A stretch of DNA of 64,000 nt from Prosopocoilus inquinatus (Eukaryota > Arthropoda > Insecta > Coleoptera > Lucanidae). Positions 33,001 to 43,045 of this stretch are shown here, piece by piece; position 1 is the stretch's first letter; each line of letters opens with the position of its first letter. The stretch is from NCBI GenBank assembly GCA_036172665.1, contig CM069872.1, positions 21,369,001 to 21,433,000 of the forward strand. The letters are read 5' to 3'. The notes beneath the pieces are model-generated. The model was not told where the DNA came from. It saw nothing but the letters and a program-made list of their open reading frames with translations, and did not search any database. A program made the translations under genes and the position numbers.

Positions 33001-36000
33001 TTTCTTATTTTGAAAACAGAGTGAAACTTTCTTAAGAGAAGTTAAACGGAATCTTAAAAGCTACAACCCGGAGAACTTTAATGACCTCGATCTTCAATTG
33101 TTTCGAAGCGGCACTCCTTCGATTTTTTTAAACAGCTTGGTGTATTTTTTACAGATAAAGGACCGCAAAATAAATAAATTATGTTAATGAACTTATGTCC
33201 TAGAATGCCAACTTACTGAGATGCGGTATAAGAACCGATGAGAACGTGCGAGGAAAAGAAAATTATTAATTGTATCCAGAATAATATTTCCAGTCATTTA
33301 TTACAATTTTGTATATAAGAGTTGTTCAAAATAGTCAGGTGCCTGGTTTAGTGCGTCGTTTATTGTTCTGGACACTCATCAGATGTCTGGTTTCGTACAT
33401 CGTTGATTGTTTGGGGAATTCGTTGTCAGGTGTCTTGTCTAGTTGTCATACGCTTACCAATAAAAATAAAAAATAAAATAAAAAATAAAATAAAATTGTA
33501 ATAAATAATTGCAAAATTGACATTTTATGACAAGTTCATTAACAAAATTTATTTTGAAATTCTTTACTCACGCGCAAAATTCGCGTACTGAATTTTGGAA
33601 CAGCCTTTCGATTGTTTGGACACCTCGGTACTTAAAGCGAATGAAAAGTACAATTTTGATGTCAAAGATATAATAGATACAGATACCATCTTAGATTCTA
33701 CCGATAAAATTATGTATTTATTTTTACATTTTCTTTTGTTTCTGTTCCTGGAAGGACTTCGGTTTTTTGCCTTTCATCATTAATTAAAAGTTAAAAACTA
33801 AAAGGCTAAAAGGAGCTCTTTTTCTCGAACGTTATCACCTCGCCATTTGTTTTCGAATTATCTCTAATTTACTGTTCTAAAATCTCGAAATACGTTGATC
33901 TATTGCAAATATAAAAAAAAATATGCGTGACTGCCTCGCCTCGCCTATCGAGTGATCAAGCCGCGAGGTCTCACCTTAGCACCTGTGCCGTGTACTATTT
34001 CGTGTGATAGGTATTATAATGTAGTAATTTATTACGTTTATCGTAAAGTTAACCGTCTCGTTTGTATTTAATAGAGCAAAATATGTAATTCCGTTCCTTG
34101 CCAATAACTCTTCCCCTCTGAACATTTTCAAATTATCCAGAAAAATAATTATTTTCAAGACACATCAAACTTGTAATAACCATTCGACGCGGAATTAAAT
34201 TCATTGCAATATTTATTTGATGAAAAAGAAATTGTGTTGAAATTATGCAGGAAACATTAATTTTCAAAGCGTATTAAACTACACAAAAAATTATAGTAAA
34301 AATGGAGACGGAAACAAATTGTAGCAAATATTCGTAGGAAATGTTCGTCCAATTATCGGGCAAGACGCTTTTCTTATTAATATGATTTACTACTATTGTT
34401 CTAATATTTGCTGTAATTTGTATCTGCCTCCATTTTTACTGCAGTTGTGTTACTTTTTACTACTCATTTTTTTCTGTGTACAAAGTCATTTTGCGAACTT
34501 ACTTCAGATCTTACAGGCCTCTGCTTACATTAATCGTGATAAAATTTAACCTTTCTGAATGGTTGCTTCGAAGAAAAACATGAAGAATAGTGATTTCCAG
34601 ACTTTTACTTCCGACAAGAACTTGTAATTAGGGTTGGGTAGGAAGAATACATGAAGTAATATACTTACTTTTCTACGTGTAAAATACTACATAAATTACG
34701 TCAAGAGTTTTCTACATACTTTACAGAAAAATACCGTAAAATATAATTTTCAATGTTTTATTTCGTTAAATAATATTTTTGCCAAAAGAAAATTGTTTAA
34801 TGGTGGTAAAACTTAAAACAAAATAAATCTGTACAATCTTATGTACAAAATTTTTTAGTCGCCTTCGTGTTCATTTAAAATTTTTGTTTTTAAGTGGCCG
34901 TACGTATTTTTATGTACAAAATTTTTGCTTAGTTTTTTTTTGCGACCTGATCTTTTGAAAATTTATTTGATGAGGAAAGTTCTTCGGCTTATATCAGTCA
35001 AATATGAAGTTTTGTGTATGCAGTTTTGTGTATGCACTAAACATGTTCTTCATGAGAAATATTTTAAATTGTGACACAGACTCTTATATTATTATCTTTC
35101 TTTTGAAGATGTTACATTCAGTAATTCAAATTTTAAAAGTTAGTTTATCTTTACAGAACTCAAATTAAGAAGGGAAGGATTTTGTACGTATTGTATGTAT
35201 AGTTTTCTATGTTAATGTCCAATTCAGGAGAGAATGCATGCACGTCAGACACGGATCTCGTCTATTTTAGGGTTACACTACGTTAATCAACACTATGCGA
35301 ATTTTTATGTATCGGAAATGCATCATTAAATCAAATTCAAATACGAAATTAATAATAGTGTTGATTAACGTAGTGCAACTGCCTGAAATAGACGAGGTCC
35401 GTGTATGTCGTGCATGTATTCTCTCCTGAATTGAACTGTATACACATTTTCTACGCGTAATTATCCAACCCTGATTGTAACAGATTGTCATAGAAAACTT
35501 AAAAAAAACAGTAACTTTAAACATTTTTATTTAATCAAATAGAGATGCTGAGGTACATAATTTAATTTCGTTTAGCATCTGTTTGGTGAAAAGCTTTTAT
35601 CAAAATGATTCTTTTAGTTAGCTAATAAAGTGTGTCATAAATAATGCCAAGTTGCATTAAATTTGAAAATCTATTTCTGGTCTTACTTTTGATCGTACAG
35701 GGATGTATCCAATTAAATTCCTTTTACTACCTATTTTAAGATCTTTTTAAAAATTATCGAAAAGGTGAATTAAATTTGCAACCAGATTTGTGACCTTATT
35801 CTTGGTCTAGCGTTGCCCCAGACTGTATAATTTAATACTTTGTAATGAATATTTTATATTTTTCATTAAATCGCAGTTTTCACGCTGCTTATGAAAAAAT
35901 ATAAATGAACTTGAAAATAATATTCAAAATGATTTAAATATCAAAATTTATTTGTTGTCTTACTTTGATCACTCAGACTAATCTGAAAACATGAGACAAC

Positions 36001-36862
36001 TTCAAAACTGATTCGTGCTTTTAGGATTGATTTGTGATCTTAGAAAGATATGCTTTGTGACTAAAACTAGAGTAGAGTTCTTGTGTTTAATTACAACCTG
36101 AGCTTGCATTTACGACGTTTCAAACTCAGATTGTACTTACTAAAATTACGACCAGTTATTTTCCGGACACCTGTATGTTCAAAATGATTTAAATTTCAAC
36201 ATTTATTTGTGCCTTATTTTGATCACCCAGACGAATCTGAAAGCATGAGACAACTGCAAAACTGATTCATGATTTTAGAATTGATTTGTGATCCTAGAAA
36301 GATATGCTTTGTGACTAAAACTAGAGTAGAGTTTTTGTGTTTACTTGCAAACTGAGCTTGCATTTAAACGTCGTTTCCAAATCAGATTGTACTTACTTAG
36401 ATTACGACCAGTTATTTTCCGGACACCTGTACGTTCACCATGCGTTAAAAAAAAAAAAACTTATCATCTTTTGATTGCCTCACGCATTTCATGGGCGCTA
36501 ATACGATTGGCGGCACTTTTGTTTATCGATTAGTTAATAATTGATTGAGTGAAACAAAAAAAGAAAAGCGCAAGGATTTGTTGCGATTTAAATATCCACA
36601 TTCATTATGCCAGACGTTTGTGAATAACAAATTATTTCTTCATTCAGTGATTTTTTTTTCCGTGGTCGCCGGAGGTCAAATAAACGGATATGGATAAAAA
36701 AATATAAAGAAAAACTAGATCATTCAAATCAATTCATTCATACTTTCTGCAAGTCAGCCAGTCCATTCAAATATTTTCGTGTTACTTACTGGTCGTGGAT
36801 AATACGGTTAAGCCGAGAACCGAAACCAGGCAGTCCCTGAAATGCTTGCAGAATCGAACCAT
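17807..36862 (-). CDS. PGRP-LB: Peptidoglycan recognition protein, PGRP-LB-like secreted amidase
   Basis: Four coding exons (36862-36790, 23521-23343, 18243-18093, 18030-17807) join in phase 1, 0 and 1 to 208 residues. Residues 1-24 are a signal peptide (basic start, core CLVSVLGLTVL). The rest is one N-acetylmuramoyl-L-alanine amidase domain. The zinc ligands and catalytic residues are all present: His58 (VIIHHS), Tyr94 (NDIGYSF), His168 (GHRQVR) and Cys177 (TECPG). They fall at a near-constant offset from those of fly PGRP-LB. Cys66 and Cys72 form the usual PGRP disulfide. Gly88-Trp89 is the pair linked to DAP-type peptidoglycan. Such enzymes cut bacterial peptidoglycan and damp IMD-pathway signalling. 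There is one extra residue before TECPG compared with the fly protein. Introns are about 13.3 kb, 5.1 kb and 62 bp, the large ones filled with mobile elements. The gene is convergent with trichoplein (298 bp between stop codons). The exact family member is less certain than the amidase assignment. Confidence 0.93.
18093..18243 (-). CDS. PGRP-LB: PGRP coding exon 3
   Basis: Acceptor TTAACTTTCCAG, donor GGACAG|GTAAGC. Encodes residues 85-134 with NGWNDIGYSF, GRGWSRVGAHAPSYN and IGICIIGDWT, the core of the PGRP fold. Confidence 0.96.
18503..18973. mobile_element. MITE with TAGGTGAATTTTCGCC ends and GGTACC-rich core
   Basis: Perfect 16-bp inverted ends (TAGGTGAATTTTCGCC). The inside has clustered CGGTAC/GGTACCGG words and, at 18649-18690, a perfect 20-bp palindrome arm pair with a 2-base spacer. 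I could not find a matching target duplication. Style resembles the hAT MITEs at 11192 and 57939. It lies in PGRP intron 2. Confidence 0.7.
19046..20200 (+). repeat. Pair of direct repeats about 1 kb apart
   Basis: Segments at about 19046-19170 and 20049-20200 share AGAGAACGGATTCTCGTACA, GTCAGGTGGAAGG, GTTGACGATCAC and TTCAATTCAT in order. They may be two copies of one dispersed repeat. The sequence between them has no gene that I recognise. Confidence 0.6.
19573..19608 (+). ncRNA. Hammerhead-ribozyme-like motif
   Basis: Core CTGATGA (19576-19582), a short stem II (GGT/ACC, 6-base loop), GAAA (19596-19599), a two-pair stem III (AC/GT around CG), the cleavage triplet GTC ending at 19605, and a three-pair stem I (AGC/GCT) fit a minimal type I hammerhead. 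One extra A lies between core and stem II. Such minimal ribozymes are typical of Penelope-like retroelements. Activity is unproven. Confidence 0.5.
20881..23154. mobile_element. Large foldback element, CAGGGTGGGCC ends, TA-flanked
   Basis: Inverted arms of about 600 bp or more begin CAGGGTGGGCCAATAGTGCG on the left and CAGGGTAAGCCAATAGTGCG on the right in reverse. TA flanks both ends (20879-20880, 23155-23156). The left arm is interrupted by a Harbinger MITE. The centre (about 22130-22440) is unrelated, contains a GGATTCGATCC box like a SINE promoter, and has no frame. It fills part of PGRP intron 2. Confidence 0.88.
21354..21481. mobile_element. Harbinger-type MITE with TAA duplication
   Basis: Ends GGTCCGGTTTC and, in reverse, GGTCAGGTTTC. 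TAA at 21351-21353 and 21482-21484. The opposite arm of the host foldback element (near 22660) keeps the same site without the insert. Confidence 0.92.
23343..23521 (-). CDS. PGRP-LB: PGRP coding exon 2
   Basis: Follows a polypyrimidine tract and CAG acceptor and ends CATCAG|GTATAG. Encodes residues 25-84, including RHGWHARPP, the zinc-ligand motif VIIHHS, the disulfide loop CNTTPEC and the helix MQWMQDLHQ. Confidence 0.95.
24495..24551. repeat. Perfect 25-bp hairpin with 7-base loop
   Basis: Arms TTTCTCTTAAAGTGCGATTT.. and their complement pair along 25 positions with one G-T/G-U pair. The loop is GAGAGTA. It may be a tiny palindromic element or a transcribed hairpin within PGRP intron 1. 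Confidence 0.8.
25594..25753. mobile_element. Palindromic MITE, GGCCCGTATTCTC family
   Basis: The right end in reverse reads GGCCCGTATTCTCAACTCAT, the left end GATCCATATTTTCATCTCAT. Internal blocks GCCGTGATTAAA and TTTAATCACGGC mirror each other. The flanking triplet ATT on both sides may be the target duplication. Confidence 0.6.
25955..26205 (+). repeat. Dispersed repeat K, copy 1
   Basis: Shares TAACTTCCGACTTAGATAAT, TTTGCCTTCAGAAAA and GAATGAAAAGTACAATTTTG with copies at 30530 and 33595. Differences between copies change amino acids as often as chance, so the open frame over it is not a conserved gene. Confidence 0.75.
26364..26609 (-). mobile_element. Possible solo LTR
   Basis: On the minus strand the segment runs from TGTTACTTCC to CGAATTCGTAACA, giving TGTTAC/GTAACA inverted ends. 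AATAAA occurs inside. No matching 5-bp duplication is visible, so this is tentative. Confidence 0.3.
26966..28418. mobile_element. Outer foldback element, CAGGGTGAGTCATAATAGGC ends
   Basis: Short inverted arms (about 85 bp) with GAGTCATAATAGGCGGAAC at both ends bracket another complete TA-flanked element at 27053-28347. The left terminus has lost a base or two. Confidence 0.8.
27053..28347. mobile_element. Inner foldback element with tandem-duplicated arms
   Basis: The left end CAGGGTGTTCATAGGAAG and the right end, in reverse CAGGCTGTTCATGGGAAG, lie between TA dinucleotides (27051-27052, 28348-28349). Each arm is built of two related units of about 270 bp that share TTCGAGATTTTC, TTGTTTTCAA and TTATCAT. 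Another copy of one arm lies at 62222-62690. Confidence 0.85.
28497..30133. repeat. Near-perfect palindrome of about 1.64 kb
   Basis: The two arms mirror each other over about 700-800 bp each, around a centre near 29340. CAGGATGTCCAAGTATTATA at 28555 mirrors the block ending CACCCTG at 30070. The mirror continues outward past those ends through GAGCGCTTCT (about 28512 and 30105). A deletion-poor palindrome this long points to a foldback element. It lies in PGRP intron 1. Confidence 0.88.
30197..30340 (+). repeat. Penelope-like tail repeat, copy 1
   Basis: GGATGATTAGATTGTTGTTA, TTTTATGATTTTAT and GTAGCGTACTGAAGATGGC are shared with both arms of the repeat at 60145-60600. It ends with CTGAAGA, a perfect hairpin GGCAGC-TTA-GCTGCC and GAAA, a layout like a hammerhead core. 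Confidence 0.65.
30530..31110 (+). repeat. Dispersed repeat K, copy 2 (longest)
   Basis: Extends the shared sequence to GCGTGACTGCCTCGCCTCGC and AGCACCTGTGCCGTGTACTA, which copy 3 keeps but copy 1 lacks. No coding capacity is supported. Confidence 0.75.
31110..32390. other. No feature recognised
   Basis: Intron-1 sequence of the PGRP gene without a repeat or exon that I can support. Confidence 0.35.
32618..32838. repeat. Inverted pair of GAAACGTTGAGTG repeats
   Basis: The left arm (about 32618-32695, minus) and right arm (about 32760-32838, plus) share TCTATAGCGAAACGTTGAGT and the flanking CCATCATAT and TTCAAGTTTAA-like blocks. The right arm keeps a hammerhead-like core; the left one has lost it. 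Confidence 0.65.
32763..32804 (+). ncRNA. Hammerhead-ribozyme-like motif
   Basis: Stem I CACTC (32763-32767) pairs perfectly with GAGTG (32800-32804). Core CTGACGA (32768-32774) is followed by a six-pair stem II (GCTATA/TATAGC, loop AGTC), then GAAA (32792-32795), a two-pair stem III (AC/GT) and T at the cleavage position (32799). Position 7 of the core tolerates any base. One extra A precedes stem II, and stem III has no loop bases, so function is uncertain. Confidence 0.5.
33595..34060 (+). repeat. Dispersed repeat K, copy 3
   Basis: Starts inside the unit at TTCGATTGTTTGG and continues through AATGAAAAGTACAATTTTG to GTAATTTATTACGTTTATCG as in copy 2, with small deletions. Confidence 0.75.
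34293..34443. mobile_element. Small palindromic MITE-like repeat
   Basis: The arms TAGTAAAAATGGAGACGGAA and, in reverse, CAGTAAAAATGGAGGCAGAT continue through GTAGCAAATATT. Length is about 150 bp. Confidence 0.65.
35221..35432. mobile_element. Palindromic MITE-like repeat, AATTCAGGAGAG family
   Basis: AATTCAGGAGAGAATGCATG on the left mirrors CATGTATTCTCTCCTGAATT on the right; GTTAATCAACACTA is mirrored inside. A second, half-eroded copy lies at 52446-52588. Confidence 0.75.
35925..36436 (+). repeat. Recent tandem duplication, about 255-bp unit
   Basis: Two units share almost every block (TGATTTGTGATC, AAGATATGCTTTGTGACTAA, ACTAGAGTAGAGTT, GACCAGTTATTTTCCGGACA). It lies about 350 bp beyond the 3' side of PGRP exon 1, in intron 1. 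Confidence 0.9.
36790..36862 (-). CDS. PGRP-LB: PGRP coding exon 1 (signal peptide)
   Basis: ATG at 36862-36860 opens 24 codons plus one base (MVRFCKHFRDCLVSVLGLTV...), ending at ACGACCA|GTAAGT, an ideal donor. The leftover A plus GT of exon 2 makes Ser25. The phase match and signal-peptide character, next to a good promoter, support the link across 13.3 kb. Confidence 0.82.
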
Positions 36863-37062
36863 TTCGAAACAGCGTCGTCGAAAATGTGTCCAAACCTCAA
36901 CGTACATACGTCTACACACGAGCTCGCTCGCGGGGGATTACTCGCAATCTAATCGCTCTAATTGAGATTGTTTTGATTTTTTGTTATTATCAGGCGTGAC
37001 GATTTTGGCGCGCAAAGTGTATTATTAGCTTTTTAATCTATCCGCCGGTTTATCGAAAATAT

Positions 37063-37096
37063 TACTGATTCGGACCGGACGCGGGTGCCGTATATA
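37063..37096 (-). promoter_or_regulatory. Core promoter of the PGRP gene (TATA plus initiator)
   Basis: On the minus strand TATATA starts at 37096 and an arthropod initiator TCAGTA has its A at 37066, a spacing of 30 bp. This predicts a first exon of 37066-36790, with a leader of about 204 bases before the ATG. The surrounding segment is CpG-rich. Confidence 0.6.
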
Positions 37097-37665
37097 TGGC
37101 GTGGTGGCGCGAAAAAATTGTCACCGCTTCTGTCGTATCTATATGTACAGGTCGTTCGATGTTTTCGGGACACCCGCTCGCGCGCGTCCGAAGATCAACT
37201 GACCATTAATAATTTTTTTTTCGCGAGTGGCATAGACGAAGGTCGTCGGCCGGTGATTTTATTTTCTCTTGTTGATAATGCCAAATAATAATAATAAAAT
37301 CACAGAGATGATGAGTTTTTTTTACTTGCTCAACGCGCGATTGTGCTTTCGCGTGTCGCAATTGACGACGTCAATCAAAATAGAAAACTTTTATGATGAT
37401 TTGTTGTCGCCGTCGCAGCTCTTCTAGTTACTTTGATAATTATCATCGGCGGTTTTTTACTCGGATTATGATTTGTGATTTTCTGTTTTTTTTTTCTTTT
37501 TCTGGTTGAAACTAGTTTCCAGTGGCCTTTTCTACAATTGCTCGAACTATTCAAATCGACTTTTCATTGAAATTAACAAGTTTTAAAAGTCGAGGATGTA
37601 GCTTAGCTCTGCAAGTCAGGTGAAGCACAGCCGAGTTAACTGTGAAGACCCCGAGCTTACTGAGG

Positions 37666-37760
37666 CCTAGTACATACTTCGATACAAAGTCGCGCAACAA
37701 TCGTGAAACATTTTTGCGAGACAAAGTATCGAAACTGTTTCTATACATTATCGCATGTCC
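37666..37760 (-). repeat. Single copy of the GGCCTAGTACATACTT repeat
   Basis: Read in either direction it shares CCTAGTACATACTT and ATACAAAGTCGCGCAAC with the tandem copy pair at 39850-40127. Confidence 0.5.
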
Positions 37761-38126
37761 ACACTTAAGCTTAGTTCTGGATACGCAAAATATTTCTTGC
37801 TGATTGTTTTTGATTGGTTGGTCTCTTTGAAAGAACCAATCGATTCGCATTAAACATTTAGGCTACCTGTCCGGATGTATGTACGTTCAATGCAAAATGA
37901 CGCCGACGTAAGCGACATTTTCTATAAAATTGGAAATTTACCGTTAAACGCAATAATTAATATGAATTTTACCATTTGAGTGTCAAGTGAATAGTAATTT
38001 AGTTATTTATATCCGAATGTTTTGCGTCTCTCTTTTGTTTTTTAGTTTTAAATAAATTAATGGCCATTTTTCCCAATATTTCTTGTTTTAAGCTTATTAG
38101 AATAGTAAAAAGACAAGCACTAACAT

Positions 38127-38600
38127 TAATGCATTTAAAAATTTGTTACAAATCGTTTTTGATTGCAGTAGATGCCTCGAGCATCCTCTGTACTGCAGTT
38201 TCAATCCTATTTGTGGTTTCATCGACAGAAGCGTAGCTCGAGAGTTCCACTCCAAAGCAAAACGACTTGTCGAAGGATATTCGCAAATGCTATGTAATAG
38301 TAATGAATAGCTTAAATAGCGACATCTCTCGAGCTGCGCTTCTGCTAATGAAGCCCTAAATAAGGCTGAAACAGCTGTATAGAGGATACTTGACGGATCC
38401 ACTGCAATGAAAAACGAATTGTAACAATTTTTTTCAAAATGTTCATTACGCCTTGACAACCAGCATGGTCGGCTTGCAAGGGATAACTTATTATATAACA
38501 GTATTCAATTCGTCAATCTTAATGCAATGTGAGGTCAAAAAGAAATCGTAGGATGTCACTATTTGAACTATTCATTAATGCATTAGATAAAGTTATATCA
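38127..38600. repeat. Dispersed inverted repeat G, copy 1
   Basis: Blocks CAAATCGTTTTTGATTGCAG, GCGTAGCTCGA, GGCTGAAACAGCTGTA and GGTCAAAAAG recur in the copies at 49303 and 54848. Each copy holds the sequence in both orientations. No gene content is seen. Confidence 0.7.
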
Positions 38601-38944
38601 AATTTCATCAAAAACCAAATGTGTCAAAAATAGTTTCTCTCGATTTCTAAACAATCGAATCAAAAGAGCTTACGTCATTTTGCCTTAAATTTCGTGGTCT
38701 AGAATGACAAGCTGCGGTCATTCAAACCTCAATCTTTGGTATGTGTACTGCCATGGCCAGCGATATTGGAATTGCTAACTGTAGCATCGCTGCTTGATAT
38801 AGTTCTCATGCTCAGTAAAAAATAAAAAATAAAAGAAAAGCAAAACATTGAACTATTTATTTTCTCGGCGAAGTTGGGTTTAAATCCATAAATCTTTTTC
38901 AACTTCAGAAATTCCAATTTTGTATTTTTTGATTAAATTTTCTA

Positions 38945-39611
38945 CAGGTGTTATCGAATAGGATGGGAATAATTACACCACTTATAGACGGCGTTAAAAT
39001 GTTAGGATTTAACCTAATTTATCTATATACAATTTTTTTTTCTTTTCTACGATAAAAGCAACTTGAAAAGTATACTTTGAGGAAAAGAACTACGCAACAA
39101 TTAAGTATTGCACATTAACAGATAAAATTCCATCTAATGTTTTCAAGGTAAGTTAGAGCTTTACGAAATTTCGAGTTTTTGGTGCAATAAAATCTTTCGA
39201 CTTAATTATGTCGAAAACGGTTAATCTGACGAAGATGGAACATTTCATTCATTTCTAGTACAATTTTATTCGTACATTTCAATTTTTGTTTCAGTAGTCT
39301 TTAAAAAGTGACAATAAGTAACTTATTTACTAAAATAATAATCTATTTTCCCAGATCTATGCCACTGGTGAAGAACGCTCAATTTTCCGTATGATATATC
39401 CATCCCTATATTTCACTTATACTGCATGTCAAATTTCAGCGATCTACCTCAAACCGTTACAGATATATTTGAGAAAATATTCTTTTCAAGTTATGAGGTT
39501 ATACCTCAGGAACGAAAGAGTTTTGTATGTAGATAAATTAGGTTAAATTGTAATACTTTAATGTAGTCTATACGAGGTATAATTATTGTCATCTTATTCG
39601 ATAACATTCTG
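38945..39611. mobile_element. Foldback element, CAGGTGTTATCGAATA ends, TA-flanked
   Basis: Left CAGGTGTTATCGAATAGG, right in reverse CAGAATGTTATCGAATAAG, with arms of about 90 bp sharing TTTAACCTAATTTATCTA. TA on both sides. Confidence 0.8.
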
Positions 39612-39849
39612 TATATCTATTTCTATTATTCCATTTTTATACTCTACTAAGAAGACGTCCTACAAGGCTACAAGCAAGCTGTACCCTGTAAATCTATTTT
39701 TTTGAGACCACATAATTAAAAAAAAAACACAGTAGAGCCGATAAAATACGAAGGTGATTGATTGTGAGCGAGATTTATCGAATTTGTGATCATCTTTTTT
39801 CTCCCACGTCCAAATGTTGCGCAACACAGTTTCAAGTTTCCCATCTGAA

Positions 39850-40127
39850 ATGGGAAACAAAAATTCTGCGATTTTTGTCCCCGAACACTCGAGATACATC
39901 ACATTTTGTCTAGCAACTGTTTCGAAACAATCGCGAACCAAGACTCTGAAACAGAGTTGCGCGATTTTGTATCCAAGTGTGTACTAGGTTTCAATACAAA
40001 AGTTCTGCGATTTTGTCCCAGAACACTTGAGATACACCACATTTTGTTTAGCAACTTGTTTCGGAACAGTCGCGAAACATGACTTTTAAACAAAGTTGCG
40101 CGACTTTGTATCCAAGTATGTACTAGG
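39850..40127 (-). repeat. Tandem repeat, two 139-bp units
   Basis: CCAAGT.TGTACTAGG occurs at both unit ends with a period of 139 bp. Each unit also contains TTGCGCGA.TTTGTATCCAAG and a GATACA..ACATTTTGT block. Confidence 0.75.
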
Positions 40128-40139
40128 CCTGAGACTGCC

Positions 40140-41190
40140 TTCATCATGATTATAATTTTTTCTAGAATTATTTGGATGTTTTATACAAGTAAATAGGTTT
40201 GAAAGCTCTGTGCATAGCATACCTATTTTTCTAGATATATGGGCGGGCAAGATAAAGGTGAAGACTGCAATCCCAAACTTAAAGCAGATTTTTTATTAAA
40301 CAGGATTCAAAGTTGTGCACGTAATTAGTTTGACTATACACATTGCCCGCTAAGAAATGTAACGTAGCAGTTTACATAAGAGCTAGGAACAAAGCAAAGT
40401 AAAGATAAAGATTGATTGAGTGGAGACGCGCGAAGCCACAATGCTTACACATGCTTGCTTTATCTCAATATTTTTCGAGACGCGCAATGCAGTTGTGTGC
40501 GTCATGCATTTAATTCTACTTGACTCTACTGATCCAATTAAGATCTTTTGTTTAGCGTAAAACAAACATTTTGTTAGCGAACAAGTGGATTGGTGAAGGA
40601 GGACCAGCCAGTTGGTCTGCTTAGTATCTCTTCATTTGAGCACATTTTAGGCTTTCCTGAAACAGCGAATTCGTTTAAAAATGTTCCAACTGCAGAAGCA
40701 ATAGTAGAAGATTTTTCTTAAGGTTCATTAGCTTGGATATCCATGCAAGGAATAAAATCCGTATCTATTACGCCTCCTTAATAATTTTATGGTAAAATAA
40801 ACAAACAGTTTGTTTGCTCTGTAACCATAGCAACTAACAAATGTCTCAATATTTCGTTTATTTTCAAAAATCTTAAAGAAAAATTTAAATACTGAAAATG
40901 CTATTAACGACAGACATCGACAACCATATATGATAGAAAAGAGAATGAAATAGCGCATCTAATAATGGTAAAAGTAATATGGCATTCCATTAAAAAAATT
41001 AGGTATCGTAGTTTGAATGTTCACAAGTTCATTAATATTTAATTGAAAAAGCGTTTCAAGACGAAACTATTGCAAAAAACCACAAGTTTCTAACGTCATT
41101 TGTTCGGAAGATATTTGCACTTTTTGAGGTACTGCAAGAGCGATAATCTTTTTAAAAAGTTGAATAACGAGAAAACGGTTTAGATTAGAC
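40140..41190. other. No feature recognised
   Basis: No exon or clear repeat boundary that I can support. Short frames look random. Confidence 0.3.
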
Positions 41191-41196
41191 CCTATA

Positions 41197-43043
41197 CTGG
41201 GTGTCTCAAGATGGCTGGCGACCGGTGGTATAAAGCTAACCGTAATACTTATAGCTTCGGGAGAATAAAAAAAATAGATATAGTTAAAGTGACCAAGAGA
41301 AGTTTAAAGACAATATTTCTAAGTATCTGAGTTTGCCGCAAGGGGACGCAATCAGTGTGCTCGACAATAAAAATTAAATTTATTAACAAAAGTCTCAGAA
41401 TAAGGTGCAGCTTAGATTGCGTCATTAGAAAGCTGTATTAATTCTGCACAACTTTTATTTAAGACTTATTGTCGCATCATCATTAATAAGACTGAGAAAA
41501 TAGTTTTGAATTATTTGATTTAAAAAATATCATAACTTCTGTACTCTTTATCAGAAATTAACGAACTTCGACTCATTTGAAAGGGAATTTCAAGCTGATT
41601 TAAAGTTTCTATTCAACAACTCCGGCTACTTTGTTATAAAGTAGTTAGAGGGCGCTATTTGCTCGAGTAATAGTTTTTCCCAGTTTTCCAAAAAAAAATA
41701 AATGGAAAGGTGTATTTCTTTTACAGTGATTACAAAACATTCAATCAGGAAAACATTTTGATAAAACCTAAAATTGGTAACTTCCTTCCTTCTCGAGTTA
41801 TTATCAAATGATTCTATTAACTGAAGATGAAAACGAATCTAGATGCCCAAACAAATTGTATCGAGTAACACTTTTCGTTTTAAGGTAAATAGAAAGACAT
41901 TAATCTGTTTAAATGCACATAGTTGTTTTTGAGAGCCTAATATTTAAATAAAAGAACAATACAGCAAACAAATACATAAATGAGAAAAACACAGGCACTA
42001 AATAAAAGTAATGAACAATAAAATGTTAAATGATGGAAAGCACTTTGAACATAATGAAATATATTGTAATCAACGGTGATTGAAGGTCTGCACTTAAAAT
42101 ATTTTCGAAATACTATCGATCTTTCATTTCCAAAGAGCCGTTTACTATCCGTAAGGATATCAATAATAATTTCTACACAACTCTATGCGGACAATAAAAA
42201 AGTATTGTATAGCGGCACAGTGATTCTTTGTTGATCACAATGCATGATTATTGTTCATTGCTTTTTTTTAGTCTTTGAATTATTCTTGTTTCCCTATTTA
42301 TTGTTGTATTCTTGTGTCTAAATATTCTCTGTTCCCAAAAAACATTTAGATCCTTCTAGATAATGTCTTAACATTAATAAAAACTTTTATAGGCATTATT
42401 TAATCTTAGACTTAAAACTTTTACTTGACAGCATTTGTTTGAACTTTCGCTAATATCATCACTTAATTGTCATAAACTAAAAAAGATAATCATTTCGGAT
42501 TTTCACCATAATGTTCACCAATTTGTAAGCTTTGTAACTGTTGCAAAGGAAACACACCTTTACAATTAATTTTTTTTTTTTTTTTGAAAACTGAAAAGCT
42601 GTTACTTTCGCAAATAACGTCCTCTAGCTACTTTGTAATAAATTAAACGTAGTCGTTGAATAGACACTTTATATTGGCTTAAAATTCCCTTTCAAATGAG
42701 CCGTTCGTTAAATTCTGATAAAGAGTACAGAAGATGATATTATTTTAAAGTAAATAATTCAACTGTTTTTTCACTCTTATTAAAGGTGATACGAAAATAA
42801 GTCTAAAATAAAAGTTGTACAAATTTAATTCAGCTATCAAAGCTGCAGCTTATTCTGAGACTTTTGCTAGTAAACTTGGTTTTCATTGATAGCCCTGTTG
42901 ATTGCGCCCTTTGCAGTGAGCTCAGATAATTAAAAATATATTCTTTGATTTTTTCTTGGTAATTTTGACTATTTTTTTTCCGAAGCTGTAGCTATTACGG
43001 TTAGCTATATACCGCCGGTCGCCGTCCAATTTGAGACACCCGG
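41197..43043. mobile_element. Large foldback element, CTGGGTGTCTCAA ends, TA-flanked
   Basis: Arms of about 550 bp. The left begins CTGGGTGTCTCAAGATGGC; the right in reverse begins CCGGGTGTCTCAAATTGGAC. TA at 41195-41196 and 43044-43045. It landed in or next to a hAT transposase fragment. Confidence 0.88.
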
Positions 43044-43045
43044 TA

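Noticed and set aside
39850..40127. CRISPR-like spaced repeats
   Set aside because: There are only two diverged 139-bp units and no short identical repeats with unique spacers; the genome is eukaryotic.
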